From: Pseudomonas silesiensis
Lineage (GTDB): Bacteria; Pseudomonadota; Gammaproteobacteria; Pseudomonadales; Pseudomonadaceae
Direction: 5' to 3'
DNA length: 64,000 nt
Assembly (NCBI RefSeq): GCF_001661075.1
Contig: NZ_CP014870.1
Coordinates: 3,802,501 to 3,866,500 of the forward strand
Within the stretch, counting starts at the first letter, position 1. Every line of letters begins with the position of its first letter. The notes under the pieces were generated by a model that did not search any database, was not told where the DNA came from, and saw nothing but the letters and a program-made list of their open reading frames with translations. Position numbers and translations under genes: made by a program. Shown piece by piece: positions 15,048 through 22,794 of this stretch.

Positions 15048-15907
15048 GGATTTTCGGCTACACCGCCAGTCGCGCAGCCCTTGCGGCCCTGTCGCTCGCC
15101 GTCCTCCTCGGCGCGGGTGTCGGCTTGCTCTACGTGACGAGTACCAAGGCCCTGGCACCGGGGATCGTCGGCATCGTCTGGCAGCCGGACAACAAGACCG
15201 TCGGCATCAATGGCAACTGGGAAAAACTGGGCGCTCGGGAACTGTTGGTGCAATGGACGGTGGTCGACGACCAGGCCTTCATTCCCGACAGCGGCTTGCC
15301 CAGCGTCCCTGTCCTGCCCGATTGGGCGCGCATCGCCAAGGCGCCCTGGGCCCAGGATGTCATCCTCGGGCTGGCCGGTTATTTCAGCGAGAACCGCTCA
15401 CGGGACAACATCGAACAACTGGCGGCGGTCTCGGAACGCATCGCCAGGTTGCCGACGCCACTGCACGTCACCGGCTGGTATTTCCCGGCCGAAGTCGACC
15501 CCAGCTGGACCCGCGCCAAGGAACTGCCGGCGCTGCTGGCCAAGCTGCCGCGCCCGCTGTGGATCAGTGTCTACGACGGCGCCAACATCGGCCCTGCGGC
15601 CACGGCCGACTGGCTCAAGCAATGGCTGCCGGATGACATCGGCGTGTTCTTTCAGGATGGCGTCGGCGTTTATGCGCGCACGGCACCGGTGGCCCGAACC
15701 TATGCCGACGCCCTGGCCGACCGTCTGGGCAAGGAGCGTGTGCGCATTATCGTCGAAGCCTTCCGCCCCAACTTCGGCGGCGGCTTCCGCTCCGCGACTG
15801 CGGCCGAACTCAAGACGCAGTTAGCCGCGTATGACGACTATCCGCTGTACCTGTTCGACGGTCCGCACTACGTGACACCCGAACTGGTGGAGCAATTGCA
15901 GCCCTGA
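15044..15907 (+). CDS. Putative periplasmic glycoside hydrolase (DUF4434-like; candidate YbcH counterpart)
   Basis: 287 residues from GTG 15044, which overlaps the preceding stop (GTGA). N-terminal hydrophobic signal or anchor (about 10-32), then a TIM-barrel-like domain with VGIVWQPDNK, ELLVQWTVVDD, TGWYFPAEVDPSW (E150 a candidate acid) and WISVYDGANIGP, resembling DUF4434-type putative glycosidases. Last gene of the operon; export operons often end with a hydrolase that trims the polymer (compare BcsZ, PelA, AlgL). The E. coli NGR locus also has a small signal-bearing protein, YbcH, next to nfrA. Equivalence with YbcH is a guess from position and size. A REPIN follows the stop. Confidence 0.62.
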   Translation: MRIFGYTASRAALAALSLAVLLGAGVGLLYVTSTKALAPGIVGIVWQPDNKTVGINGNWEKLGARELLVQWTVVDDQAFIPDSGLPSVPVLPDWARIAKAPWAQDVILGLAGYFSENRSRDNIEQLAAVSERIARLPTPLHVTGWYFPAEVDPSWTRAKELPALLAKLPRPLWISVYDGANIGPAATADWLKQWLPDDIGVFFQDGVGVYARTAPVARTYADALADRLGKERVRIIVEAFRPNFGGGFRSATAAELKTQLAAYDDYPLYLFDGPHYVTPELVEQLQP

Positions 15908-15920
15908 CGGCCCAATGCCC

Positions 15921-16021
15921 CTGTAGGAGCGAGCTCGCTCGCGATGGACTCAAGAGCGCCGCGTTTAACCAGCAAACACGCATTATCGTTAACGACCATC
16001 GCGAGCGAGTTCGCTCCTACA
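15921..16021. repeat. REPIN: two inverted REP units
   Basis: TGTAGGAGCGAGCTCGCTCGCGATGG (two fragments of one REP) at 15921-15947 is mirrored at 15996-16021 by the inverse unit ending CGCTCCTACA, with about 48 bases between. This is the Pseudomonas REPIN form, mobilised in trans by RAYT transposases. It lies just after the polysaccharide operon and may also shape its transcript end. Confidence 0.85.
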
Positions 16022-16094
16022 AAAAGCCGCATTAGCCCTGACGGAACGCTTCAATTTGCCGAAACCAGCCTGAGCCAAACCGGCGGCACCGGTA

Positions 16095-17303
16095 TTACTC
16101 GTAAGGGAGCCAGAGCACCGGGCCCGGCGGCAACTTGTGCCACGGATAGCCCTTCGCGCCGAGTTCAAAGGCGTACTCGAACAAGCGCTTCATGTACTCG
16201 CCATCGAATCGATGATTGCGCGAAAAGCCGAAGTCGGTGCCGATATAGGCAAGATTGAAGTCGGCCCCATCCTGCTTCGCCATCCGGTAGATTCGATCGA
16301 GGTCGCTGATGCCCTGGGTTTGAATCAAGGCACTGATGGCTCGACCGCCAATGCTCAAGGTACGGCGCTTCGTACCGGACCACTGCGGTTCCAGCTTGCC
16401 GTTACGAATGACATAAAAGTGACGTTCATGGCGCATGGGGGCGCCCGGCACTTTGTTCATCGCCATCACGGTGCCAGGCGGGTAGAGGAACATCTGGGTG
16501 ATGACGCCGCCATCCACGTGCATTTCCTGGAACAGTTTGCCGTCGACTTCTACATCGATCATGACCGGGGAAACGGCGCCGGGAATGCTCATCGAGGCGA
16601 CCATGATGTTGCGAAACAGCTCGAGCGCCCCCGGCGCCTGGCTGGCGGCGATAGTGCCCATGTTCCAGGTGACAGGCCGCGCGCAATCAAGGTCGGTGGT
16701 ACCGATCATCAGGATTCGGCCCTTGGCATATTCCGCCGCGATCTGCGCCAGCACCTCGGGCGTGATGTACTTCGCGATGAGCCGCGCCAGTGGCTTGCTG
16801 TCGGCCACTCCGTCGCTGGCAAGCCGCGTCAGGACATTACGCGAACGGAAAATGTCCTTCGGCCCGACGGCGTTGCAGATATGCTGGATGACTGCATCGT
16901 ACTGCGGCCCCAGGAACGCAAACGGGGCGACCAGGGCGCCGGCGCTGATGCCCGTGACAATCTTGAACACCGGACGGGTGCCATGCAGGGTCCACCCCGC
17001 AATGAGCCCCGCGGCAAAGGTGCCGGCGTCGCCGCCACCGGAAATGGCCAGCATGCTTGCCAGCGGCAGGATGGTGTCCGGCCTGCCGGTTGCCATGAGC
17101 GCCTCATGCTCTCTCTTGTTGGATGCAATGGCATCCTGAATGAACGGGCTCAGGTCCTGGTCCATCCAGTAGCGCGCATTGGGAATACCCGGTATCACCG
17201 CTTTTTCCGTTAAAGTCGGTGGCACGGCATCACGGCGTTGCAGGCATGCCTGAAGCAACATGTTCAGGGTTGAGGCACCGGGTCTGAGCTGGAACGGGTT
17301 CAC
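16095..17303 (-). CDS. Patatin-like phospholipase
   Basis: 402 residues from a GTG start with GGAGG 7 bases upstream. Patatin-fold lipid acyl hydrolase: oxyanion motif GGGDAG (89-94), nucleophile S120 in GISAG and catalytic D264 in VDGGV. An N-terminal LLQAC at 16-20 could be a lipobox, but the preceding n-region has only one basic residue (R7), so lipoprotein status is uncertain. Length suits bacterial patatin-like proteins without accessory domains. It converges on the polysaccharide operon across a REPIN and shows no operon partner. Substrate unknown. Confidence 0.85.
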   Translation of the reverse strand: MNPFQLRPGASTLNMLLQACLQRRDAVPPTLTEKAVIPGIPNARYWMDQDLSPFIQDAIASNKREHEALMATGRPDTILPLASMLAISGGGDAGTFAAGLIAGWTLHGTRPVFKIVTGISAGALVAPFAFLGPQYDAVIQHICNAVGPKDIFRSRNVLTRLASDGVADSKPLARLIAKYITPEVLAQIAAEYAKGRILMIGTTDLDCARPVTWNMGTIAASQAPGALELFRNIMVASMSIPGAVSPVMIDVEVDGKLFQEMHVDGGVITQMFLYPPGTVMAMNKVPGAPMRHERHFYVIRNGKLEPQWSGTKRRTLSIGGRAISALIQTQGISDLDRIYRMAKQDGADFNLAYIGTDFGFSRNHRFDGEYMKRLFEYAFELGAKGYPWHKLPPGPVLWLPYE

Positions 17304-17361
17304 AACGCCTCCTCCGGCCCCTGCATTCGACAGAGAACGCGCTCATCCTGTTATTCGTTGA

Positions 17362-17571
17362 GATGTCCTTGCCGGTGGTGCCCGAGATGGCTATTTGCAA
17401 GCTCAGCGCGACACCTGGTTCAAACGTCCAGTCACTTATCTTGCGCCCCTTTACGAGAGAAACAAATACGTTGGCCGCGTCCCGGGATGTCTGGGCAAAA
17501 CCTTTGCAATGCAGGTCACCGTGTCTGCCGGCTTCGCAGCGATGCTGATCTTCGACACCCGTCTACCCTGA
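17362..17571 (+). pseudogene. Possible decayed gene fragment
   Basis: The stretch between the patatin and cupin genes has one frame that stays open from just after a TGA (17359-17361) to a TGA at 17569-17571 and reads like real protein (for example KRPVTYLAPLYERNKYVGRV and FAMQVTVSAGFAAM). It has no plausible ribosome site and I do not recognise the family. It may be the 3' remnant of a lost gene. The rest of the 17304-17796 gap contains REP sequences and nothing else I can see. Confidence 0.3.
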
Positions 17572-17652
17572 TCGATGCGCTGGAACAGTGACAGGCGCCG
17601 ACGATCGGCAAATGGATTTCAGCGGTCACAAGACGTCACTTGAAATGCTGCT

Positions 17653-17750
17653 CCTGTGGGAGCGAGCTTGCTCGCGAAGAGGACCTGACATTCAACATTG
17701 ATGATGCTGAAAGACTGCTATCGTCGGAACGCCGCCCGGAGCAAGCCCCC
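17653..17750. repeat. REP units, partly degenerate
   Basis: CTGTGGGAGCGAGCTTGCTC at about 17653-17672 with CGCGAAGAGG after it, and a decayed partner at about 17717-17750 (CGTCGGAACGCCGCCCGGAG). The partner's CGGAACGCCGCCCGGA text recurs at 59623 and, with small changes, near 50585, showing a shared REPIN subfamily. Confidence 0.7.
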
Positions 17751-17796
17751 CATCGACTGCGTTTACCGACTGACATTGGTGGCCAATCATCGCCGC

Positions 17797-18267
17797 TTAC
17801 TTGGACAACTCCACAGCCGGCACGCCTTTCTTCACGATATAGGTCGCCAGCTCCGACGCCTTGCCTGTACCGACGTTCTTCGCGACATGCGCAGTGCCAG
17901 CGGGGATATACAGGGATTCACCGGCCTTGAGCGTTACCGGCGGCTGTCCCTCGAGCTGATACTCGAACGTGCCCTCCAGGACGTAGGCAACCTCCACACC
18001 GGGGTGGGAATGCTTGGGCGATGACACACCCGGATCGATATCAACCAGTACCTGAACCACCTCACGCCCGGAAACATCCAGGTCGCGCTTCAACAGGTCC
18101 GTGCGGTGGATCCCGGTTTGCCAGCTTTTTGCCGGCTGCGACGCTTGGCCGGCTTCAGCGGGAGCCTTCGATTCTTGAGCTTGGGAAACGCCGGCGAAGG
18201 CAGTGAACGCCAGGCTGGCGGCAATGGCCAGCAGGCCAGTGGTGTTGCGAAAGTTGATACGGGACAT
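17797..18267 (-). CDS. Periplasmic cupin-domain protein
   Basis: About 156 residues from ATG 18267, chosen for its GGAG site and because it opens a clear signal peptide (MSRINFRNTTGLLAIAASLA, cleavage near SQAQE). The mature part is a single cupin barrel: PKHSHPGVEVAYVLEGTFEY carries metal-ligand candidates H-x-H and E, and GESLYIPAGTAHVAKN closes the second motif with its His. Probably a small metal-binding beta-barrel of unknown function in the periplasm. It stands alone, between REP sequences and a third Ohr gene. Confidence 0.82.
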   Translation of the reverse strand: MSRINFRNTTGLLAIAASLAFTAFAGVSQAQESKAPAEAGQASQPAKSWQTGIHRTDLLKRDLDVSGREVVQVLVDIDPGVSSPKHSHPGVEVAYVLEGTFEYQLEGQPPVTLKAGESLYIPAGTAHVAKNVGTGKASELATYIVKKGVPAVELSK

Positions 18268-18508
18268 CGCATTTCTCCAGGGATTACACGGCAAGGCCGC
18301 GCCAGGTTTGCCGCGGTTGCGGTGGCTCTATTGGGAGGCCGCCGTGTATCGCGCAAGTGTCGCCAAACCCATGGTTTTGTATGCGAAGGTAGCTGTCGGG
18401 GCGGTGGATACGTACCGATACAAATCGCAGCAGCGTATCGACTTGCCTGCCCATCAATTCATCGCGAGGGTGAAGCGCCGGCTTCACCCTTGCGACGACA
18501 GTTCAGGT

Positions 18509-18925
18509 TCAGGCCAGGTTGATCTCGACCTCGATATTGCCCCGCGTGGCCTTGGAGTACGGACACAATTGATGGCCTTTATCCACCAGCTTGCGGGCCG
18601 TGTCTTGGTCCATGCCCGGCAGTTTGATGTTGAGGCGGGCCTGGAGCAGATAGCCGCCCGCATTGGTGCCCAGGTCAACTTCGGCATCGATGCTCAGGTC
18701 AGGCGGAAGCTTGACCTGCATTTCGCGCGCCGCCACCTGCATTGCACCAATGAAGCAGGCAGACCAACCGGCGGCGAACAACTGCTCCGGATTGGTGCCG
18801 TCGCCCGGGCCGCCAGGCGACGAATGCTTGACGTCGAGACGGCCATCATCGCTGCGTGACGCGCCGTCCCGTCCACCGGTGGTGTGGACTTTGGCGGTGT
18901 AGAGTACTTTTTCGAGCTGGGACAT
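18509..18925 (-). CDS. Organic hydroperoxide resistance protein (Ohr family), copy 3
   Basis: 138 residues from ATG 18925, preceded by AGGAGATCATC. Third Ohr-family peroxidase of the window and less like the two at 46-1048. Reactive cysteines are C57 in GWSACFIGA and C121 in CPYSKATRGNIEV. The SACFIGAM context is closer to canonical Ohr than the SACYTAA form of copies 1 and 2, so this may be the ancestral-type enzyme. No regulator lies next to it. Cytoplasmic reduction of organic hydroperoxides is expected. Confidence 0.92.
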   Translation of the reverse strand: MSQLEKVLYTAKVHTTGGRDGASRSDDGRLDVKHSSPGGPGDGTNPEQLFAAGWSACFIGAMQVAAREMQVKLPPDLSIDAEVDLGTNAGGYLLQARLNIKLPGMDQDTARKLVDKGHQLCPYSKATRGNIEVEINLA

Positions 18926-19204
18926 GATGATCTCCTGATTGAAAAGGTAAAAAAACTGCCTTCGACGCACATCCCGATCGAGTCGCCTCTAAGGGGGGTG
19001 GGTGAAGACGTCGTTTACGCGCGCTCAGGTGAATCGCAAAGCTCGCCTGCTCATCGGATCAGGCCTGGCTTGGCTCCTTCGTAAGAGGACAGCCGGCACG
19101 CCTCGCATCATGGATTTGCCGCCCGATCGGGCTTGTCCATAAACCGTAACGCGCCGGATCTCTCACTATAGTTCGTGTCAGTGCGTCTATCGGGTTGCCG
19201 GTCG

Positions 19205-19440
19205 CCTGCCGGTCTCGCTCCCACAGGGGGGGTGCGGGTGTCCGGGAGATTTGCGCCTGGCACCGTCCCAATGTGGGAGCGAGCTTGCTCGCGATCGCGG
19301 TCCGTCAGTCGCCGCGATGTTGAATGTGCCGCCGTCTTCGCGAGCAAGCTCGCTCCCACAGGTGACTGATGGTGTCGGCGAGATTGCGCCGGACACCGTC
19401 CCAATGTGGGAGCGAGTTTGCTCCGGGCGGCACTCGATCA
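19205..19440. repeat. REP array (four units)
   Basis: Units at about 19205-19226, 19271-19297, 19336-19361 and 19403-19430 in alternating orientation, all with a GGGAGCGAGCTTGCTCGCG-like core. The text ACCGTCCCAATGTGGGAGCG occurs twice (about 19262 and 19395), so part of the array is a direct duplication. The stretch 18926-19204 upstream holds no gene I can support. Confidence 0.85.
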
Positions 19441-19809
19441 CCTGCGCGGCGACTGCATGCGCGCTAGACGCTGCGGCCAGTTCCCACCATTGGCACGCTG
19501 ACATTCTTCTTCGGAATCGAACTGCACATGGGCCGAGACCGGACTGAGCAGAACCTGCGCTTCGCTCAACGCTTGAGCGGTCAGTTCAATCATGCGTCCA
19601 CCCTGCCCGCTCGCCAGTGCCTGATTCTTTTGCGTCTGCGTCTCGAACACCCAGACCACCCTCAGACTGGAAGGAAATTCGGCATAGTCGATCTCGTGGG
19701 TCAGCCAGGCGAAACCGACCAGCTCCGCCTTGGCCGTCTCGCACGCCTCGGTGAGAGTGGCGACCAGTCGCCGTTCTATGTGCGCCTGCTCGCGTTTGCT
19801 TAAACCCAT
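19438..19809 (-). CDS. Conserved hypothetical cytoplasmic protein
   Basis: About 123 residues from ATG 19809 (MGLSKREQAHIERRLVATLT...). The longer upstream reading is Asp/Gly-rich and out of character, and overlaps the DUF2269-like gene. No signal peptide or membrane segment; a predicted alpha-beta fold with ETAKAELVGFAWLTHEIDY and LRVVWVFET. The start overlaps the end of the DUF2269-like gene by about 10 bases, making it the last gene of a three-gene operon. Function unknown. Confidence 0.72.
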   Translation of the reverse strand: MGLSKREQAHIERRLVATLTEACETAKAELVGFAWLTHEIDYAEFPSSLRVVWVFETQTQKNQALASGQGGRMIELTAQALSEAQVLLSPVSAHVQFDSEEECQRANGGNWPQRLARMQSPRR

Positions 19810-20306
19810 GATTGAATTCCCAGCATCCCAACCATTTGCGCCGGCGTCATTTTTGTCACCATCATCATCACAATCACGAACATCCCCGTAAAACCGACAA
19901 TCCCCAGCCAGAACCATTTGTTGTAAACCGACCGATATTCATCGTTCAGATCCTGCCCTGTGTCGACCGCATTCAACGCCATGGCATGAAGTCGCTTCTG
20001 TAACACTAACACCGGAAGCCAAAGCGAACCGACGCACAGGAAGATGATCAACGAGGTCAGGATCCATTCCGTGGTCAATGGCAGTCCAGACAGCTGCATC
20101 AGCAGGTAGCCAGTCGCGATCTGAATCAAGCCAGCCGGCGTGGTAATCCAGGTGTCGAACCGCACGACCATTCTGGCCACGTGGGCGATCACTTGAGGAT
20201 TGGCTGTGCGGCTGGCCGCAATCAAATACAGGTAAGAGCCCATGCCGAATCCGAACAGGAAGATCGCGGCGATGACATGAACGTATTTCAGGCACAGGTA
20301 CAGCAT
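19800..20306 (-). CDS. DUF2269-like integral membrane protein
   Basis: About 168 residues from ATG 20306, which comes just 2 bases after the stop of the upstream gene. Four to five hydrophobic helices; the opening MLYLCLKYVHVIAAIFLFGF and a central RFDTWITTPAGLIQIATGYL resemble the DUF2269 family of inner-membrane proteins. Its coupling to a saccharopine-dehydrogenase-like protein and a small hypothetical suggests a shared but unknown role. Confidence 0.75.
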   Translation of the reverse strand: MLYLCLKYVHVIAAIFLFGFGMGSYLYLIAASRTANPQVIAHVARMVVRFDTWITTPAGLIQIATGYLLMQLSGLPLTTEWILTSLIIFLCVGSLWLPVLVLQKRLHAMALNAVDTGQDLNDEYRSVYNKWFWLGIVGFTGMFVIVMMMVTKMTPAQMVGMLGIQSWV

Positions 20307-20308
20307 GT

Positions 20309-21436
20309 TCAAGACTGCTCGTCGGAGAAGCGTACGCACAGGTGCAGGTTTGCCGGATCGTTTATGGCGGCCATGTACTCGTCGACACCGATTTCGCCCA
20401 CGCAGGCCCGGGCACCGGGTTCGGGACAGTAGCCCTGGACGACTTTCGCCACCAGGGCCACGGCCGCACAGCTCGGAATCTGCGGCCCCTTGTCATTATT
20501 GGCCGTCAGTTGCGCCGTCATCGACAGCGGTTTCCCATCACTGCCCAACCCTTTGACGTCGATGTACATCGCACTTTTACCATCGCCGAAGCGCTCGAAC
20601 CGGGTACCCCAGCGATGCAAGCGTGCCGCCCAGACCGCAGGGTCGCGAACCAGACCGATTCTCAGCGCTTCGGCAAGCAACCAGTTAACCACACCACCAA
20701 GCTTGAGACCCGAACCCGCCTTGAAGCTCAAGGTCCTGGCCCCATAGCGACTCGGGAAGATATCCATATCCGGCACGTCTACATTGGCCAGTACCCGTGT
20801 CCCCAGCGGCGGCATTTTACGCAGGGTAAGGTTCTGCCAACCCGACACGTCATGCACCTGGCCGTTCCTGAGTTGTTTGATGGGCTTGCCGGCGTAGGCC
20901 AGTACACCCTCGACAGTGGACAGACCCGGCATCTTGGCCGATGAAGAAATGCCATGCTCGATCGAGTCGATGTGCTGAAAACGGTGGCGATACTCGTCGA
21001 TGATGGCGGATGACAGCGTCGGCACCGAGCTGCAACCACTGAGGATGACAACGCCTGCCTGCTTTGCTCGTTCGTCGAGTGCATCGATACCATTGACGAA
21101 GGTGCGACAGTCAGACAGGTCGCAGTAATTCACTCCGGCGGCGATGCAGCCTTGTGCCACTGCATAGGACTGCCCCTGAAACGGGCCGCCGGTGTGGATC
21201 ACCCAGTCGATGCCCATTGCCTGCAATGTAGAGGAGAACGTTGAGTCCATGGCGTCGCCGCACCAACTTTCACAGGCTCGACCTGAGCTGGCGTGCAGCT
21301 CATTGACCTTGCGCAGCGTCTTGTGCGAATCACGCCCCGAGATCACCAGCGCGACGCCTGCCATAGCGATCAAATGCCTGCAGACGATGCTGCCGAAGTT
21401 TCCGTAGCCGCCGACCACCATTACCCTGAGTGTCAT
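20309..21436 (-). CDS. Saccharopine dehydrogenase-like NAD(P)-binding protein
   Basis: 375 residues. N-terminal Rossmann fold with VMVVGGYGNFGSIVCRHL (GxGxxG-like, residues 5-22) and the SGRDSHKTLRKVNEL second strand, then HTGGPFQGQSYAVAQGCIAAG and YCDLSDCRTFV typical of saccharopine dehydrogenase NADP-binding proteins. It probably acts as an oxidoreductase or reductase-like protein of unknown substrate; true lysine-pathway function is not implied. First gene of a three-gene operon with the DUF2269-like and small hypothetical genes, and divergent from the repeat-protein gene at 21661. Confidence 0.8.
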   Translation of the reverse strand: MTLRVMVVGGYGNFGSIVCRHLIAMAGVALVISGRDSHKTLRKVNELHASSGRACESWCGDAMDSTFSSTLQAMGIDWVIHTGGPFQGQSYAVAQGCIAAGVNYCDLSDCRTFVNGIDALDERAKQAGVVILSGCSSVPTLSSAIIDEYRHRFQHIDSIEHGISSSAKMPGLSTVEGVLAYAGKPIKQLRNGQVHDVSGWQNLTLRKMPPLGTRVLANVDVPDMDIFPSRYGARTLSFKAGSGLKLGGVVNWLLAEALRIGLVRDPAVWAARLHRWGTRFERFGDGKSAMYIDVKGLGSDGKPLSMTAQLTANNDKGPQIPSCAAVALVAKVVQGYCPEPGARACVGEIGVDEYMAAINDPANLHLCVRFSDEQS

Positions 21437-21660
21437 TCAACGCATCCCTGAACCATTTGATCATGCAGCCAACCCGCCCGAGAAGGGCCCGGGGAGCTTC
21501 TCTGATATCGGTCGGGCAGGCAAACAAAAACAGGGCGCGCTGCGCTAAACCATCCATTACCGACGTCGATAGTCTCCATCAACCCAATGAAGTTCTCTTA
21601 AAAACTCCGGGGCGTAACATCGCCTCCATACCAAACAACTACACCCCGGAGCACACCATC

Positions 21661-22179
21661 ATGAAACGCCAAGTCCTTCTCAGCATCGCTTTCTCGGTTT
21701 TTGCAGTGAACGCTTTCGCCGCTACTTCTGCTCACCCGGTTGTCGCTGAAGGCGGCTCGGATCGTCTGATTGAAAGCCGTGTGGCTGAGGGTGGTTCGGA
21801 TCGTTTGATCGAAAACCGCGTTGCGGCAGATGGCTCGGATCGTTTGATCGAAAATCGCGTCGCTGCCGATGGTTCGGATCGTCTGATCGAAAATCGCGTC
21901 GCTGCCGATGGTTCGGATCGTTTGATCGAAAACCGCGTTGCGGCTGATGGCTCGGATCGTCTGATCGAGAATCGCGTGGCTGCCGATGGCTCGGATCGTC
22001 TGATCGAGAATCGCGTGGCTGCCGATGGTTCGGATCGTCTGATCGAGAATCGCGTCGCTGCCGATGGTTCGGATCGTCTGATCGAGAATCGCGTCGCTGC
22101 CGATGGCTCGGATCGTTTGATCGAGAATCGTGTTGCCGAAGGTGGTTCGGATCGTTTGATCGAAAGCCGTGCGGCATAA
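21661..22179 (+). CDS. Secreted protein of eleven 13-residue repeats
   Basis: 172 residues from ATG 21661 (GGAG 8 bases upstream). A Sec signal peptide (MKRQVLLSIAFSVFAVNAFA, residues 1-20) and a seven-residue linker precede eleven exact-length repeats of 13 residues, VA(E/A)(G/D)GSDRLIE(N/S)R, then AA. The first, second and last copies carry AEGG and the eight central ones AADG, so the array expanded from within. No cysteines or other domain. Pseudomonads carry similar short secreted VAEGGSDR proteins, sometimes labelled phage infection protein without functional proof. A strong intrinsic terminator follows, so it is a free-standing transcript. Function unknown. Confidence 0.85.
   Translation: MKRQVLLSIAFSVFAVNAFAATSAHPVVAEGGSDRLIESRVAEGGSDRLIENRVAADGSDRLIENRVAADGSDRLIENRVAADGSDRLIENRVAADGSDRLIENRVAADGSDRLIENRVAADGSDRLIENRVAADGSDRLIENRVAADGSDRLIENRVAEGGSDRLIESRAA
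21742..22170 (+). repeat. Tandem 39-bp coding repeat, 11 copies
   Basis: Eleven uninterrupted 39-base units in frame. Synonymous differences (GATGGTTCG versus GATGGCTCG, CGTTTG versus CGTCTG) mark sub-blocks that repeat, so copies were gained by unequal exchange and copy number is likely to vary between strains. Confidence 0.9.
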
Positions 22180-22209
22180 GTGAATGATTTTACCGCGACA
22201 CTCAACGAA

Positions 22210-22240
22210 AAACCCGGCATCGCCTGCCGGGTTTTTTTAT
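22210..22240 (+). terminator. Intrinsic terminator of the repeat-protein gene
   Basis: Stem AAACCCGGCA / TGCCGGGTTT with a 5-base loop and a run of seven or more T on the + strand, 30 bases after the stop. Confidence 0.93.
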
Positions 22241-22345
22241 ACCTGCAATAACCTGCAGTTCATGGGATGCACGGGCAATCGCCAGATCGCCGCCTACCGT
22301 ATTTAAACTATCCCTGCATACAGCCAATTGTGGAAAACGCCGAAC

Positions 22346-22470
22346 CTGTAGGAGCCGGCCTGGCGAAGGCGTCTGCTTGGGCGCTGCAAGGCTTGAGGCC
22401 GCCTTCTATGCTCATTCAGGAAAAACGCGTTATCGTTTACGACCATCGCGAGCAAGCTTGCTCCTACAGC
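22346..22470. repeat. REP pair of two types
   Basis: CTGTAGGAGCCGGCCTGGCG near 22346-22366 and an inverse unit CATCGCGAGCAAGCTTGCTC at about 22444-22463 (ending CTACAGC). The two arms belong to different REP subtypes, unlike the clean REPIN at 15921. Confidence 0.75.
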
Positions 22471-22491
22471 CCCCACCCGACGGAGATACCC

Positions 22492-22794
22492 GTGACAACG
22501 CTTACCGCCCGCGAGGTTTACCAATCACTGCGCGACGCCGCCCTGGGCATTCGCCCTTTGCAGCGCCTCGGTGAACAATCCGGGCCTGGCTTGGTGCAGG
22601 TCGATATCGAGGGCTGGCGCCTGACCCTCGACGTCGACAGCAACCATTTGCGTCATTGCCAGCGCTGCCAGAGCCCGGACGGCCGCGAGGGCGTGTTCGA
22701 CGGCTGGCAACGCACCGACCCTGTCAGTCTGCTCAGCACCTGGGAGCTGGCGCAGATCGAACGTCTGCTGGCTGAGCTCAAAACCGCGGTTTGA
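22492..22794 (+). CDS. Small conserved hypothetical protein
   Basis: 100 residues from GTG 22492, chosen because CGGAG lies upstream and because earlier codons run through REP sequence. Opens MTTLTAREVYQSLRDAALGI; HLRHCQRCQSPDGREG contains a CxxC pair. No signal peptide. I do not recognise a function. Its 3' end overlaps the convergent dehydratase gene by 17 bases. Confidence 0.7.
   Translation: MTTLTAREVYQSLRDAALGIRPLQRLGEQSGPGLVQVDIEGWRLTLDVDSNHLRHCQRCQSPDGREGVFDGWQRTDPVSLLSTWELAQIERLLAELKTAV

Noticed and set aside
21722..22220. Two long minus-strand frames through the repeat protein
   Set aside because: They exist only because the 39-bp repeat lacks stops in these frames; no start signal and Arg/Ser-rich translations.
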